A stretch of 50,351 nucleotides of DNA from [Pseudopropionibacterium] massiliense. GTDB taxonomy: Bacteria > Actinomycetota > Actinomycetes > Propionibacteriales > Propionibacteriaceae. The translations under genes and the position numbers were made by a program. Positions 29,014 to 37,154 of the stretch are shown piece after piece. The notes beneath the pieces are model-generated. The model was not told the origin of the DNA. It did no database searches and saw nothing but the letters and a program-made list of their open reading frames with translations. How positions within the stretch are numbered: the first letter of the stretch is position 1; each line of letters starts with the position of its first letter. Location of the stretch: NCBI RefSeq assembly GCF_900607225.1, contig NZ_LR027842.1, positions 595,636 through 645,986 of the forward strand. The letters run 5' to 3'.

Positions 29014-30872
29014 GCGTTTGCTCCTGTCACCCGGTTCTGGTCCTCCGGGGCGGGTCGGGTGGCCTCAAGGGCTGCGATGATGTCCTCGGCCTCGACGGGG
29101 CCCTCGTAGATCTCGTCGTTGACGAAGAACATCGGCGATCTGTCGAGCCCGAGGGTCTTCGCGTCGTCCGTGTCGTCGTGGACCCGGCCCGCGTGCAGCT
29201 GCTGGCGCACGGCCTCCTCCAGTGCCGACAGGTTCGCGCCCACGTCGACTGCGGCCCGGCGAAGGAGATGGCGGTCGAGTTCCTCGTCCATGCACAGCCG
29301 GTTGAGTTCCTGCCGCATCAGCGGGAACAGCTCGCGGCTCTGCGCGTTGACGGCCTCGATCGCCATAGCGGCCTGTTCGGCGGCGTGATCGTCGAGGGTG
29401 TTGTGGCGGTAGACGAAACGCAGGTCGGAGCCGAAGTGGCGGCGCACCTCCTGCACCACGTCCTCCACGCTGGCGTCGTCGATGCCGCCCAGGCTGGCGT
29501 ACTCGACGAGGGTGAGCGGGGCGTTCACCGGGCCCTCGATGTGATCCCGTCCGGGTTCGACGGGTCGGTTCAGGCGTTTCCGCGCCGGCGCGTGCCTGGC
29601 GTCGTAGCGGGCGGTGACGGACAGCGAGAGCAGGCCCAGGAGCGCGGCCAGCAGTGAGGCGGTGAGCACACCGATCCGGGCATCGGACTGCAGGACCGGG
29701 TCCGTGATGGCCAGGTCGATGATGAACAGGGAGATGGTGAAACCGATGCCGGTGAGCATCGCCCCGGCGCTGATGTGCCGGTGGCCGAGCCCGGGCGCGA
29801 GCTCCCCGATGTGGAGTCTCGTGGCGAGGAACGTGGCGCCGAACACGCCGATGTACTTGCCGAGAACCAGGCCGGCGATGATGCCCCACGTCAGCGGCGA
29901 GGTGAATGCCTGCCGCAGGGTCTCCCCGCTGATCTCCACACCGGCGTTGGCCAGGGCGAACAGCGGCACCACGATCAGGTTCACGATCGGCGCCAGCGCC
30001 AACTGGAGGCGTTCGTTGATGGAGACGGAGCCGCGGATTCCCCGCACAGCAGCGCTGCCGGTGGCCGCGATGGGTGTGCGGCGGAAGACCTGGGTCAGTT
30101 CCTCCGCGCGGAGCACCTCGCTGCGTTCCGGGGGGAAGACCGGCAGCAGCAGACCCAGCACCACACCGGCGATGGTCGCGTGCACACCCGAGAGCCAGAA
30201 GGCCAGCCACAGCGTCGCCCCCGCCGCGATGTAGACGAGGGTGCGGTTCACCCGGGCCCGTTGCAGCAGGTACAGCCCGGCGGCGATCACGGCCACGACC
30301 ACGAGAGGGGCGAAGTCGATCCTGGTGGTGTAGACGGTGGCGATCACGAGCAGGGCACCGACGTCGTCGACGACCGCGAGGGTCACCAGGAAGGCGCGCA
30401 GCTGCAGCGGAAGCCGGTTGCCGAAGACCGCGAGGATGCCCATCACGAAAGCGGTGTCGGTGGAGATCACCACACCCCAGGCGCCCGCGCTCTCGGTGCC
30501 GGCGTTGAAGGCGACGAAGATCAGGGCGGGTACGGCCAGGCCTGCGATGGCCGCGACCACGGGAACGCTGGCCCGCCGCCACTCCCGCAGCTCGCCTATC
30601 ACGAAGTCGTGTTTGACCTCCAGGCTGACCAGGAAGAAGAACATCATCATGATGCCGTCGTTGATCCAGTGCTGGAGCGACAGGCTGATCCCGAACCCGG
30701 TGTCGTTGAACTGCAGCGTGAAATAGGTGTGCCAGAACTCCTCGTAGGAATGGCCCCCGAGATTGGCCCACAGCAGGGCCACGGCGGTGGCGACGAGCAG
30801 CAGCAGTGCACCGGAGGTCTCCCGGCGCACGAAGGCGTGGAAGGCCTCACGGAGGCGGTGAATCGTCCTCAT
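29010..30872 (-). CDS. nhaA: Na+/H+ antiporter NhaA with a cysteine-less thioredoxin/DsbA-like tail
   Basis: 620 aa. Residues about 1-425 are NhaA, an electrogenic sodium/proton exchanger, with intact key residues: D139 in VISTDTAFVMG, D169/D170 in LAVVDDVGALL, and K339 in VLGKYIGVFG. From about 444 a soluble DsbA/thioredoxin-like domain follows (PLTLVEYASLGG, then FVYRHNTLDDHAAEQAAMAIEAV, and the cis-Pro loop RSPMFFVNDEIYEG). Where this domain normally has CPYC or similar, here it is GIDD (residues 463-466), so no disulfide chemistry. The ATG at 30872 shares one base with the upstream SDR stop (TGATG); a TTG at 30875 is also possible. Fusions of NhaA and DsbA-like domains are known in actinobacteria; loss of both cysteines is the unusual part. 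Confidence 0.9.
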   Translation of the reverse strand: MRTIHRLREAFHAFVRRETSGALLLLVATAVALLWANLGGHSYEEFWHTYFTLQFNDTGFGISLSLQHWINDGIMMMFFFLVSLEVKHDFVIGELREWRRASVPVVAAIAGLAVPALIFVAFNAGTESAGAWGVVISTDTAFVMGILAVFGNRLPLQLRAFLVTLAVVDDVGALLVIATVYTTRIDFAPLVVVAVIAAGLYLLQRARVNRTLVYIAAGATLWLAFWLSGVHATIAGVVLGLLLPVFPPERSEVLRAEELTQVFRRTPIAATGSAAVRGIRGSVSINERLQLALAPIVNLIVVPLFALANAGVEISGETLRQAFTSPLTWGIIAGLVLGKYIGVFGATFLATRLHIGELAPGLGHRHISAGAMLTGIGFTISLFIIDLAITDPVLQSDARIGVLTASLLAALLGLLSLSVTARYDARHAPARKRLNRPVEPGRDHIEGPVNAPLTLVEYASLGGIDDASVEDVVQEVRRHFGSDLRFVYRHNTLDDHAAEQAAMAIEAVNAQSRELFPLMRQELNRLCMDEELDRHLLRRAAVDVGANLSALEEAVRQQLHAGRVHDDTDDAKTLGLDRSPMFFVNDEIYEGPVEAEDIIAALEATRPAPEDQNRVTGANA

Positions 30873-31656
30873 CAACGGCTCCCGAGGGGCAGGAGGGTGG
30901 CGCTCGCCATGTTCACGTGCGGGGGAAGGGAGACCATGAAGCCGACCTCGGCGCCTATCCGCTCCGTGTCGATCGTCGCGATGGAATCCGGATCCACCTG
31001 GAGCACGTCGTGGTGGTCGCTCGTGGAGCGGTCAGAGCCGAAGTTGCTGTCGGCGAAGAAACTCCCGGCGGTGTAGATGGTGGCCAGGTGGTGGACGCGC
31101 ACCCCCGGGGGCCGTACTCGGCCCGCAGGTGCCGGGAGAACTGGCCGATCGAGGCCCCGATGGAGGAGAACACCGAGTAGGCGTGTTGGCGTTCCCTGGC
31201 CGGGGCACTGCCGAGCAGGACTATGTCGGCGCGCTCGCCGCGTTCGCCCGCGGCCAGCACGTCGGGGGCGAAGATCTGCACGGTCTGCAGCATGCCCCGC
31301 AGGTTGGTGGCCAGCATCGCGGTCCAGTCGGCGGGGATGGCCTCCTCGAAGGGGGCCGCGCGACGCACGCCCGCTGCCACGACCACCAGGTCGGGGGCTC
31401 CGAGTTCTTCCAGGATCCTGTCCCGCGCCTCGACGATCTCGTAGGCGCTGGTGATGTCCGCCGGGCAGGCCAGCGTGGGGACGTCGTCGGGCAGGTGGGC
31501 GCGCAGACGCTCGATGCGGCGGCGGTTCCGGGCGATCAGGGCGGTCCGGACCCCCGACTCGACGAGGGTGCGGACGATGGCCGATCCGTGGGTGCCGGTG
31601 GCTCCGGTGACCACGGCGGTCCGGCCCCGCAGATCATAGGTGGGCATGCGTGTCAT
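30872..31656 (-). pseudogene. SDR-fold protein, frameshifted and lacking catalytic Tyr and Lys
   Basis: The first 185 codons (from the ATG at 31656) and the last 76 (stop at 30872) are in different frames; joining them at the C5/G5 run at 31102-31111 restores a normal 261-aa SDR (AEYGPRG continuing as VRVHHLATIYTAGSF). One missing base in the run explains it, either a real mutation or an assembly error. The protein has VVTGATGTHGSAIV and S150 in VLLGS, but the Tyr position is F163 and the Lys position G167 (register fixed by E at +17). So, like its neighbour at 28306-29013, it could not use the usual SDR mechanism. The ending LPPHVNM parallels LPPDVNV of the neighbour. First gene of the cluster, overlapping nhaA by one base. 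Confidence 0.75.
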
Positions 31657-32319
31657 GTGTGGGTGAATCCTCGGTGGGGTTCTCGTGGTGCTGGGCGTTC
31701 AGTGACTGTACCAAATCGCACAACCCGGTTGAACGGTTTTCGGAAGCCTCTCGCTCGGCCCCACCTTCACGTGGAGCTCGCGAAAACCATGTTCGTCAGA
31801 TTTCGCTGAATCGTTTCGCGAGCGCTCATGATCGGCGCGTCCCGGACGTGCGCGCGGATACCCCTGAATCCGCCGCGGGTTTGCGGTCGGAATCCGGGAG
31901 TCGCCGTGAGTCGGCTGCTTCCAGGTGCTCGTGCCTCACCTGGTGCACCGAGGCCTGTTCACGGCCCCTGAAGCTGGCCCAGCCGGACCGCGACGAAGAC
32001 GAAGGAGAGCGGTCCATCCACCTGTGAACAGGTCTCACCGAAACCTCCGCACGGCCTTTTCCGGTCGTGGCCGGCCTCCGCTTTTCACCAGCCCGCCCGG
32101 GGGTTCCCGGGGAATGGCGCACGGACGAAGGAGTCGCTGAACGGCAGATCCGGTCGATGACCGAAAGGCGGGTCCCGGGACGAAAGTTGGGGTATGGCGG
32201 CGAGTGCGACTGGCCGAATGGTGCATCTTTCAAGCAATCTGTGTTAACGTTCGTCAGCCTCCGAACGGTCAGCCGATCGGACGACAAGAACCACATGTAT
32301 GGATTGGGAGGGAAAAGAC
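31657..32319. other. Gap of about 660 bp without a supported gene
   Basis: Lies between the divergent SDR gene and first adhesin. Open frames here have no SD signal and look like chance frames. A short perfect palindrome ACCTGT-GA-ACAGGT is at 32020-32033. The last about 90 bp are AT-richer and probably hold the adhesin promoter (CTTTCAAG and GTTAACGTT at about 32227-32247), but no consensus pair can be fixed. Confidence 0.5.
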
Positions 32320-34377
32320 GTGTTGAAGAGGATCAGACCTCGCAGCGGGTGGAGGCCGATGGTGCTCCTGCTCGCATTCCTGATCGGCATCGCCGGTCTG
32401 GTTGTTGCGAGTCCCGTGGCGCGGGCCGCCGAGGTGGACGCCATTGATCGGGGAAGCATCCGGCTCTCGAGGGTTGACGCTGACGATTCCGCGACCTACC
32501 TGTGGAGCGGCGTGAGGATCGACGCCACGTGGCGGATTCCCGACCAGAGCGGGAAGGCGGGGGACACCTTCAAGCTCGGACTGCCCAGGGAGATCGGAGG
32601 CTCCACCGGAAGCTTCGAGCTCAAGGGCGCCGAGGGTGACCCGCTGACCTACGGCACCTGTGAGGTGAGGGAAACCGAGGTGGTCTGCACCTTCAACGAG
32701 AACGTTGAGGGCAAGAACGACGTCGGGGGCTCACTGTGGGTGAGCGCGCAGGTGGTTGCCCTGGTCAACACCGACAGGGTCACTTTCCCCCTCAGCAGCG
32801 GCCCACTCGAGGTGCCGCTGCCCGGCGGGCAGAGGAACATCGGCTACAGCCCCGAGGTTCCCACCGAGATCAACAAGTCCGGCTGGTTTCCGAGCGACGA
32901 CCTGAGCGTCGTCCACTGGCGGATCGTGGTTCCCGGTTCCCGGGTTGCCGATCGTTCCCGCATGGTCATCACGGACAACTACGCGGTGGCCGGGAGTGCG
33001 CTGACCGTCGTCGATGGCAGCCCGTCCGTCTACTGGGTTCCCAACACCCCGAAGTGCTGGAACGAGAGCTACACCGACGGGTGCCACCAGTACATGGACG
33101 CATCCACCTCGCCCTCGCTCGAGGTCTCCGTTGACGATTCCCGGGACGTCGCCACCGCCATCATCGACAACAGGGGCAAGAAATTCGAGGCCGACCGGCT
33201 CTACGTGTTCGACCTGCGTCTGAGGGCCGAAGGGCCGATTCCCGCGGGGGCGCAGTACACCAACAAGGCCACCGTCGACGCCGAACACCGCACCGCCACC
33301 GCTGTCAAGGAGGTCTCGGGTGGTGGCACCGGTTCCGGGGAGGCCGTCGGGCATCTCGCCGTGAAGAAGACGGTCGTGGGCGGCCAGGTTTCCGCCGACA
33401 CCACCTACCCGGTGGCCTGGTCCTACCAGTACAAGGGCCAGGCGCGCAGCGGCGAGCTGGCCGTCAAGGCCGACGGCACCCTCGAAACCCTCAACAACGT
33501 CCCGAACGGCACCGTGGTCACCCTGACCGAGAAGGTGCCCTCCGGCGGCGACATCGACTACGGAGACCCGGTGTTCTCGGGTGAGGGCGTCAAGGACGGG
33601 GTTCCCGACGCCAACAGCGCCCAGGTCACCGTCGAGGGCCTCAAGACCGTTGAGGTGTCCCTCACCAACCACGTGAACCCGAAACTGGCCACCGTCGAGG
33701 TCGCCCCCGGGGTCTGCAAACCGGGCTCCAGTGAACCCTCCGAACCCACCGTCAAGGTCGGTGAGACCGACGGCATCACCTACTCCACCCCGAGGCTCAC
33801 CACCTCCGGCGACGAGGTGACCGTCGAGGTCACCGCCACCCCCGCGGCGGGCAGGGAGATCGACGACCAGCACCTGCCGGAGGGCTGGAAGGCCAACGGT
33901 GACGGCACCTACACCTTCACCACCACCATCACCCAGCCGAGCTGCGTGAAGACCATCACCCCCGTGATCCCGTCCGTAGGTGCGCAGGCCTGCCCCGTCG
34001 ACTCCACGACCCCGGTGCCGCCGTCGGTGACCGGGATCGAGGACACCGACGAGATCGACTACGGCGAACCCCGGGTCACCAGCAGCAACGGCCAGGTCAC
34101 CGTCGTCGTCACCGCCACCGCCCGGGACGGCCACGAGTTCGGTGGCTCGATGCCGGAGGGCTGGAAACGGATCGACGCGCGGACCGCCGTCTTCACCGGT
34201 AGAACCGAGACCCCCGTCTGCGAGGTTCCGGCCGCTCCCACCCCGGACCCGAGCCCGTCGCCGTCGGTCACCCCGTCGCCCTCGGTTTCTCCGAGCCCGC
34301 ATGTGGTGGTGACCCCGACCCCGGTCGGGTCGCTTCCGACGCCGATCAGGCCGGGGTTGCCGAGGACCGGGGCCTGA
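32320..34377 (+). CDS. Secreted MSCRAMM-like adhesin ending in LPRTGA
   Basis: 685 aa from the GTG at 32320, which has GGGAGGGA 7-8 nt upstream (an ATG 21 nt earlier precedes this SD). Signal peptide about 1-36 with cleavage after ARA. Two Ig-like adhesin domains similar to collagen/fibrinogen-binding modules (about 40-175 and 185-340; FKLGLPREIGG, GTCEVRETEVVCTF, then WRIVVP and NKATVDAE). A DUF5979-type domain follows (about 345-450; GHLAVKKTVVGG to VEVSLTNHV). Two related about 90-residue repeats, a Pro/Ser/Thr stalk (PDPSPSPSVTPSPSVSPSP) and RPGLPRTGA then stop complete it. The sortase-like LPxTG is not followed by a membrane helix or basic tail. Binding target unknown. Confidence 0.85.
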   Translation: MLKRIRPRSGWRPMVLLLAFLIGIAGLVVASPVARAAEVDAIDRGSIRLSRVDADDSATYLWSGVRIDATWRIPDQSGKAGDTFKLGLPREIGGSTGSFELKGAEGDPLTYGTCEVRETEVVCTFNENVEGKNDVGGSLWVSAQVVALVNTDRVTFPLSSGPLEVPLPGGQRNIGYSPEVPTEINKSGWFPSDDLSVVHWRIVVPGSRVADRSRMVITDNYAVAGSALTVVDGSPSVYWVPNTPKCWNESYTDGCHQYMDASTSPSLEVSVDDSRDVATAIIDNRGKKFEADRLYVFDLRLRAEGPIPAGAQYTNKATVDAEHRTATAVKEVSGGGTGSGEAVGHLAVKKTVVGGQVSADTTYPVAWSYQYKGQARSGELAVKADGTLETLNNVPNGTVVTLTEKVPSGGDIDYGDPVFSGEGVKDGVPDANSAQVTVEGLKTVEVSLTNHVNPKLATVEVAPGVCKPGSSEPSEPTVKVGETDGITYSTPRLTTSGDEVTVEVTATPAAGREIDDQHLPEGWKANGDGTYTFTTTITQPSCVKTITPVIPSVGAQACPVDSTTPVPPSVTGIEDTDEIDYGEPRVTSSNGQVTVVVTATARDGHEFGGSMPEGWKRIDARTAVFTGRTETPVCEVPAAPTPDPSPSPSVTPSPSVSPSPHVVVTPTPVGSLPTPIRPGLPRTGA
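33690..34225 (+). repeat. Two diverged in-gene repeats of about 90 codons in adhesin 1
   Basis: Unit 1 (about 33690-33950) and unit 2 (about 33964-34225) share the plan: Cys near the start, ITYSTPR/IDYGEPR, EVTVEVTATPAAGREI/QVTVVVTATARDGHEF, LPEGWK/MPEGWK, and a closing Cys. The second adhesin keeps a single unit, consistent with recombination between units. Confidence 0.65.
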
Positions 34378-34400
34378 CGCCCCGCTGGTGTGACGATCTC

Positions 34401-34430
34401 CGGGCCCCGATTCCTTGGAATCGAGGCCCG
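34401..34430 (+). terminator. Rho-independent terminator after adhesin 1
   Basis: Long stem 34401-34413 with 34418-34430, 4-nt loop, one mismatch pair, followed by GAGGTTATT. It begins 24 nt after the LPRTGA stop, leaving no room for a frameshifted membrane anchor. Confidence 0.8.
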
Positions 34431-34578
34431 GAGGTTATTCCCGGGTCTGCCGTGTGTGAATTGTCGAAAGGAGAGATGAGAGAAATTTGTTCGGTCGCTA
34501 GGCTGGCGCAGTGTTCGTGCCGGTCGTTCCTGGGCCTTTCCCGAGACCGGTTGGTTGAGAAGAATGGGGGAATGCGCT

Positions 34579-36222
34579 GTGAGACGGAAAACGATTCCGT
34601 TGAGCAGAGGGCGGCTGATGTCCTTGGTGGTCGCCGTGATGCTCGGGTTGTCGGGACTGGTGCAGGGGGTGCAGGTGGCTCATGCCGCCGAGATCAATCC
34701 GATCGTTCCGGGAAGTGTGAAACTGGCGGACAAATCGTCACCTGCTGGACCCACCTATGTCTGGAATGACGTGGAGCTCAGCGGACGCTGGGCCATCGAT
34801 GACTACAGCGGCCAGGAGGGTGACACGTTCACGATCGGTCTTCCTGCCGCCTTCGAGGGAACCAGCGGCACCTTCGAACTGGTCGGCTCGGCACAGAATC
34901 CCATCGACTACGGGACTTGCGTGGTCTCCAGGTCCGAGGTGTCCTGCACCCTGAACAGCAATGTCGTCGGCAAGGTCGACGTGGGTGGCGAGTTCTTCAT
35001 CAACACCAGGGTGGCGGCAACCCACACGGGAGACACCGCCACGCTGCTCATCAACGGAGGAACCCCGATCGAGGTCGCGCTCCCGAACGGGCAAACCGAC
35101 ATCGGCTATTCCCCGTATGTTCCCGATGACATTTCAAAAGCTGGTTTCTTCCTCGGGGATCCCTACGACACCCTGGCCTGGAAGATTCGTATTCCCGGGC
35201 AGGAACTGAGTGGCAACACCCTGACGATTGATGACACGTTCACCGTGCCGGGGTCGACCCTGACCGTGAAGCCGGCCGAGGTCACCCTCTACCGGATTCC
35301 CAACCACAACCCCTTGTGCTGGAACGAGACCTCGCGTGCGGACTGCCGCACCGTGCTCTACAGCAACGATGGTGGCAACTATCCGGATGTGATCGCGAAC
35401 ATCGACGACACCAGCCGGATACAGCTCACCTACACCAAGGCCGAGGAATTCTCCGAGGACGACATGTACCTGCTCGAGTACAGCCTTTCCGTTGGCGAGG
35501 AGATCCTCGTCGGCGCCCAGTACCCGAACACCGTCACGATCAATGGCAACTCCTACGAAGCAGCGGCCGTCAGGGAAGCAGCAGGCGGCGGAACCGGCGC
35601 CGGAGGCAACGACACCGTCGGACACGTGAGTGTGGGGAAGGCCGTGGTCAATGACGTGGCCGGCGCGGTGCCGGCGGATACCGTGTTTCCGGTGGACTAC
35701 AGCTACACCGTCAAGGGGCGGGTGAGGACCGGCACCCTGGCCTTGAGGGCTGACGGTACGCTCGAGTCGTTGTACAACATCCCCAACGGGACCGTGGTGA
35801 CGTTGACGGAGAAGGTTCCGGCTGTTGCGGGGGTGACTTTCGGTGATCCCGTGTTCGCCGGAGACGGCGTGAGTGACGGGGTTCCTGACGCCACCAGCGC
35901 ACAGGTGCGCGTCGAGGGTTCCACGACGCTCGTCGTGAGGTTGACCAATACTCTCGTTTCGGATGCCAAGCCGGCGTTGAGCAGGGTTGAGGTGACGCCG
36001 GGGGTGTGTGCGCCGGGTGCGACGGAACCGTCGGAGCCCACGGTTGAGGTCGCTCCCACCGACGGGATCACGTACTCCGCGCCGGAGATCACCAAGGACG
36101 GGAAACAGGTGACGGTGAAGGTCACCGCCACCCCGGCTGCGGGGAGAACCATCGATGGTGGGAATCTGCCTGAGGGGTGGGTGGCCAATGGTGATGGTTC
36201 TTTCACGCGTCGGTGTCCTTGA
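34579..36222 (+). CDS. Second MSCRAMM-like adhesin, C-terminally truncated by frameshift
   Basis: 547 aa from the GTG at 34579 (GGGGGAA about 8 nt upstream); an ATG at 34564 is the alternative. Paralogue of the preceding gene with the same order: signal peptide about 1-36 (cleavage after AHA), two Ig-like adhesin domains (GDTFTIGLPAAFEG, GTCVVSRSEVSCTL, then WKIRIPGQEL), DUF5979-like domain (GHVSVGKAVVND to VVRLTNTLV), and a single repeat unit (SRVEVTPGVCAPG to LPEGWVANGDGSF). It then runs out of frame and ends as TRRCP. The missing stalk and LPRTGA are encoded just downstream in another frame (36201-36350). As it stands the product would be secreted but have no wall-sorting motif. Confidence 0.8.
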   Translation: MRRKTIPLSRGRLMSLVVAVMLGLSGLVQGVQVAHAAEINPIVPGSVKLADKSSPAGPTYVWNDVELSGRWAIDDYSGQEGDTFTIGLPAAFEGTSGTFELVGSAQNPIDYGTCVVSRSEVSCTLNSNVVGKVDVGGEFFINTRVAATHTGDTATLLINGGTPIEVALPNGQTDIGYSPYVPDDISKAGFFLGDPYDTLAWKIRIPGQELSGNTLTIDDTFTVPGSTLTVKPAEVTLYRIPNHNPLCWNETSRADCRTVLYSNDGGNYPDVIANIDDTSRIQLTYTKAEEFSEDDMYLLEYSLSVGEEILVGAQYPNTVTINGNSYEAAAVREAAGGGTGAGGNDTVGHVSVGKAVVNDVAGAVPADTVFPVDYSYTVKGRVRTGTLALRADGTLESLYNIPNGTVVTLTEKVPAVAGVTFGDPVFAGDGVSDGVPDATSAQVRVEGSTTLVVRLTNTLVSDAKPALSRVEVTPGVCAPGATEPSEPTVEVAPTDGITYSAPEITKDGKQVTVKVTATPAAGRTIDGGNLPEGWVANGDGSFTRRCP

Positions 36223-36350
36223 CGCCTGATCCGTCGCCGTCTCCTGTGCCGTCGTCGTCTGTTCCGGTTCCGGGGGTGACGGTGACCCCGACGGTTCCGG
36301 TTCCGGTTCCGACGCCGGTCAGGCCCGGCCTGCCCAGGACCGGCGCCTGA
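36201..36350 (+). pseudogene. Out-of-frame stalk and LPRTGA tail of adhesin 2
   Basis: Reading the frame that ends at 36350 gives LTPDPSPSPVPSSSVPVPG, further Val/Pro/Thr residues and PVRPGLPRTGA then stop, the same ending as adhesin 1 at 34377. Compared with adhesin 1, the last part of repeat unit 1 and all of unit 2 are missing at the junction (about 36200-36220), so a deletion that was not a multiple of three removed them and shifted the frame. Confidence 0.75.
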
Positions 36351-36373
36351 GACGCGGAGCATTCCCGCGAAAC

Positions 36374-36409
36374 CTACGGGGTCCGACCCGGTCGGGTCGG
36401 ACCCCGTAG
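36374..36409 (+). terminator. Rho-independent terminator after adhesin 2
   Basis: Perfect 16-bp stem (36374-36389 with 36394-36409) with a 4-nt loop, 24 nt after the tail stop at 36350. No T tract follows; it could also work from the other strand. Confidence 0.7.
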
Positions 36410-37154
36410 CGCAGCTGCGAACAACGATGTTCCTCCATGGCAGCTGCCGCCCTCGCCCTGCTCCAGGAGTTCGCCGGCCAGGACGTACCCGCGTGAGCAA
36501 GCATCACCGCGGCGTGCCCCGGGCCGCTCAAGCTGTCGCTTCCGGTACCAAAAGTAACCAGGGGCCGAACCGGGGCAGGTTCCTCCCGACCCCGCCACAA
36601 GGACCTGCGATGCCTGAAAGTCGTGGCCACGGGTGGGGTCCATCCAAGAAGTCTGGCCATCCGTCGATATCCATGTGCGTTGGTGCATGTCGTCGTGAAT
36701 GCTCCACTCGATGAGGCTTGCCCACAGGTGGGGCACCCGCTGCCACAATCCTCTGGTCCGGGGTGGATGTGAGGGGTTGTGGTGGAAGCCGGTTGGACCG
36801 GTCGCTCGCTCCGTGAGCTGCCCGTGTCGAACCCCTTGTGGCGGTTTCCGGGGAATTGGAGCGGACCCTGTTGTGTGGCTGCCGGGTGGTGTTGAGCCGG
36901 ACCGCTCCTTCGTCGCGGTCCGGCTCAACCAGCTTCAGGGGGGGGCGTGAATATGCCTCAATTCCTGCGTGAGCCCCTGTGAACAGAGTTTTTGTTCATT
37001 GCCGCCGGCCTCGCAGGTTGACTTTCGGTCCGAAAACACGGGATTTCCTGGACGAACGGCCAGAGTTTTCAAGCGTTGCCCGCGCGGAAAGAGGTAACTT
37101 CTGTTAGGTTGGGTGTTGTTCAAAGAATCAACTCTTTGGAGAGGTGGGGGTGAG
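36410..37154. other. Gap of about 745 bp with no supported gene, contains an orphan terminator
   Basis: Both strands have only short or unlikely frames with no SD signal and no recognisable domain. A strong hairpin sits at 36892-36928 (listed separately). The last about 200 bp are AT-richer and may hold the promoter of the gene at 37155. Probably decayed sequence or an unrecognised RNA gene. Confidence 0.5.
36892..36928. terminator. Orphan terminator-like hairpin
   Basis: Perfect 14-bp stem (36892-36905 with 36915-36928) and 9-nt loop. No gene ends nearby on either strand, which suggests a lost gene or a non-coding transcript ending here. Confidence 0.55.

Noticed and set aside
31826..32296. 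156-codon minus-strand frame upstream of adhesin 1
   Set aside because: Crosses the likely adhesin promoter, no SD, low-complexity Arg/Ser composition.
36374..36928. 184-codon minus-strand frame
   Set aside because: It runs through two terminator hairpins, has no SD and no recognisable domain.
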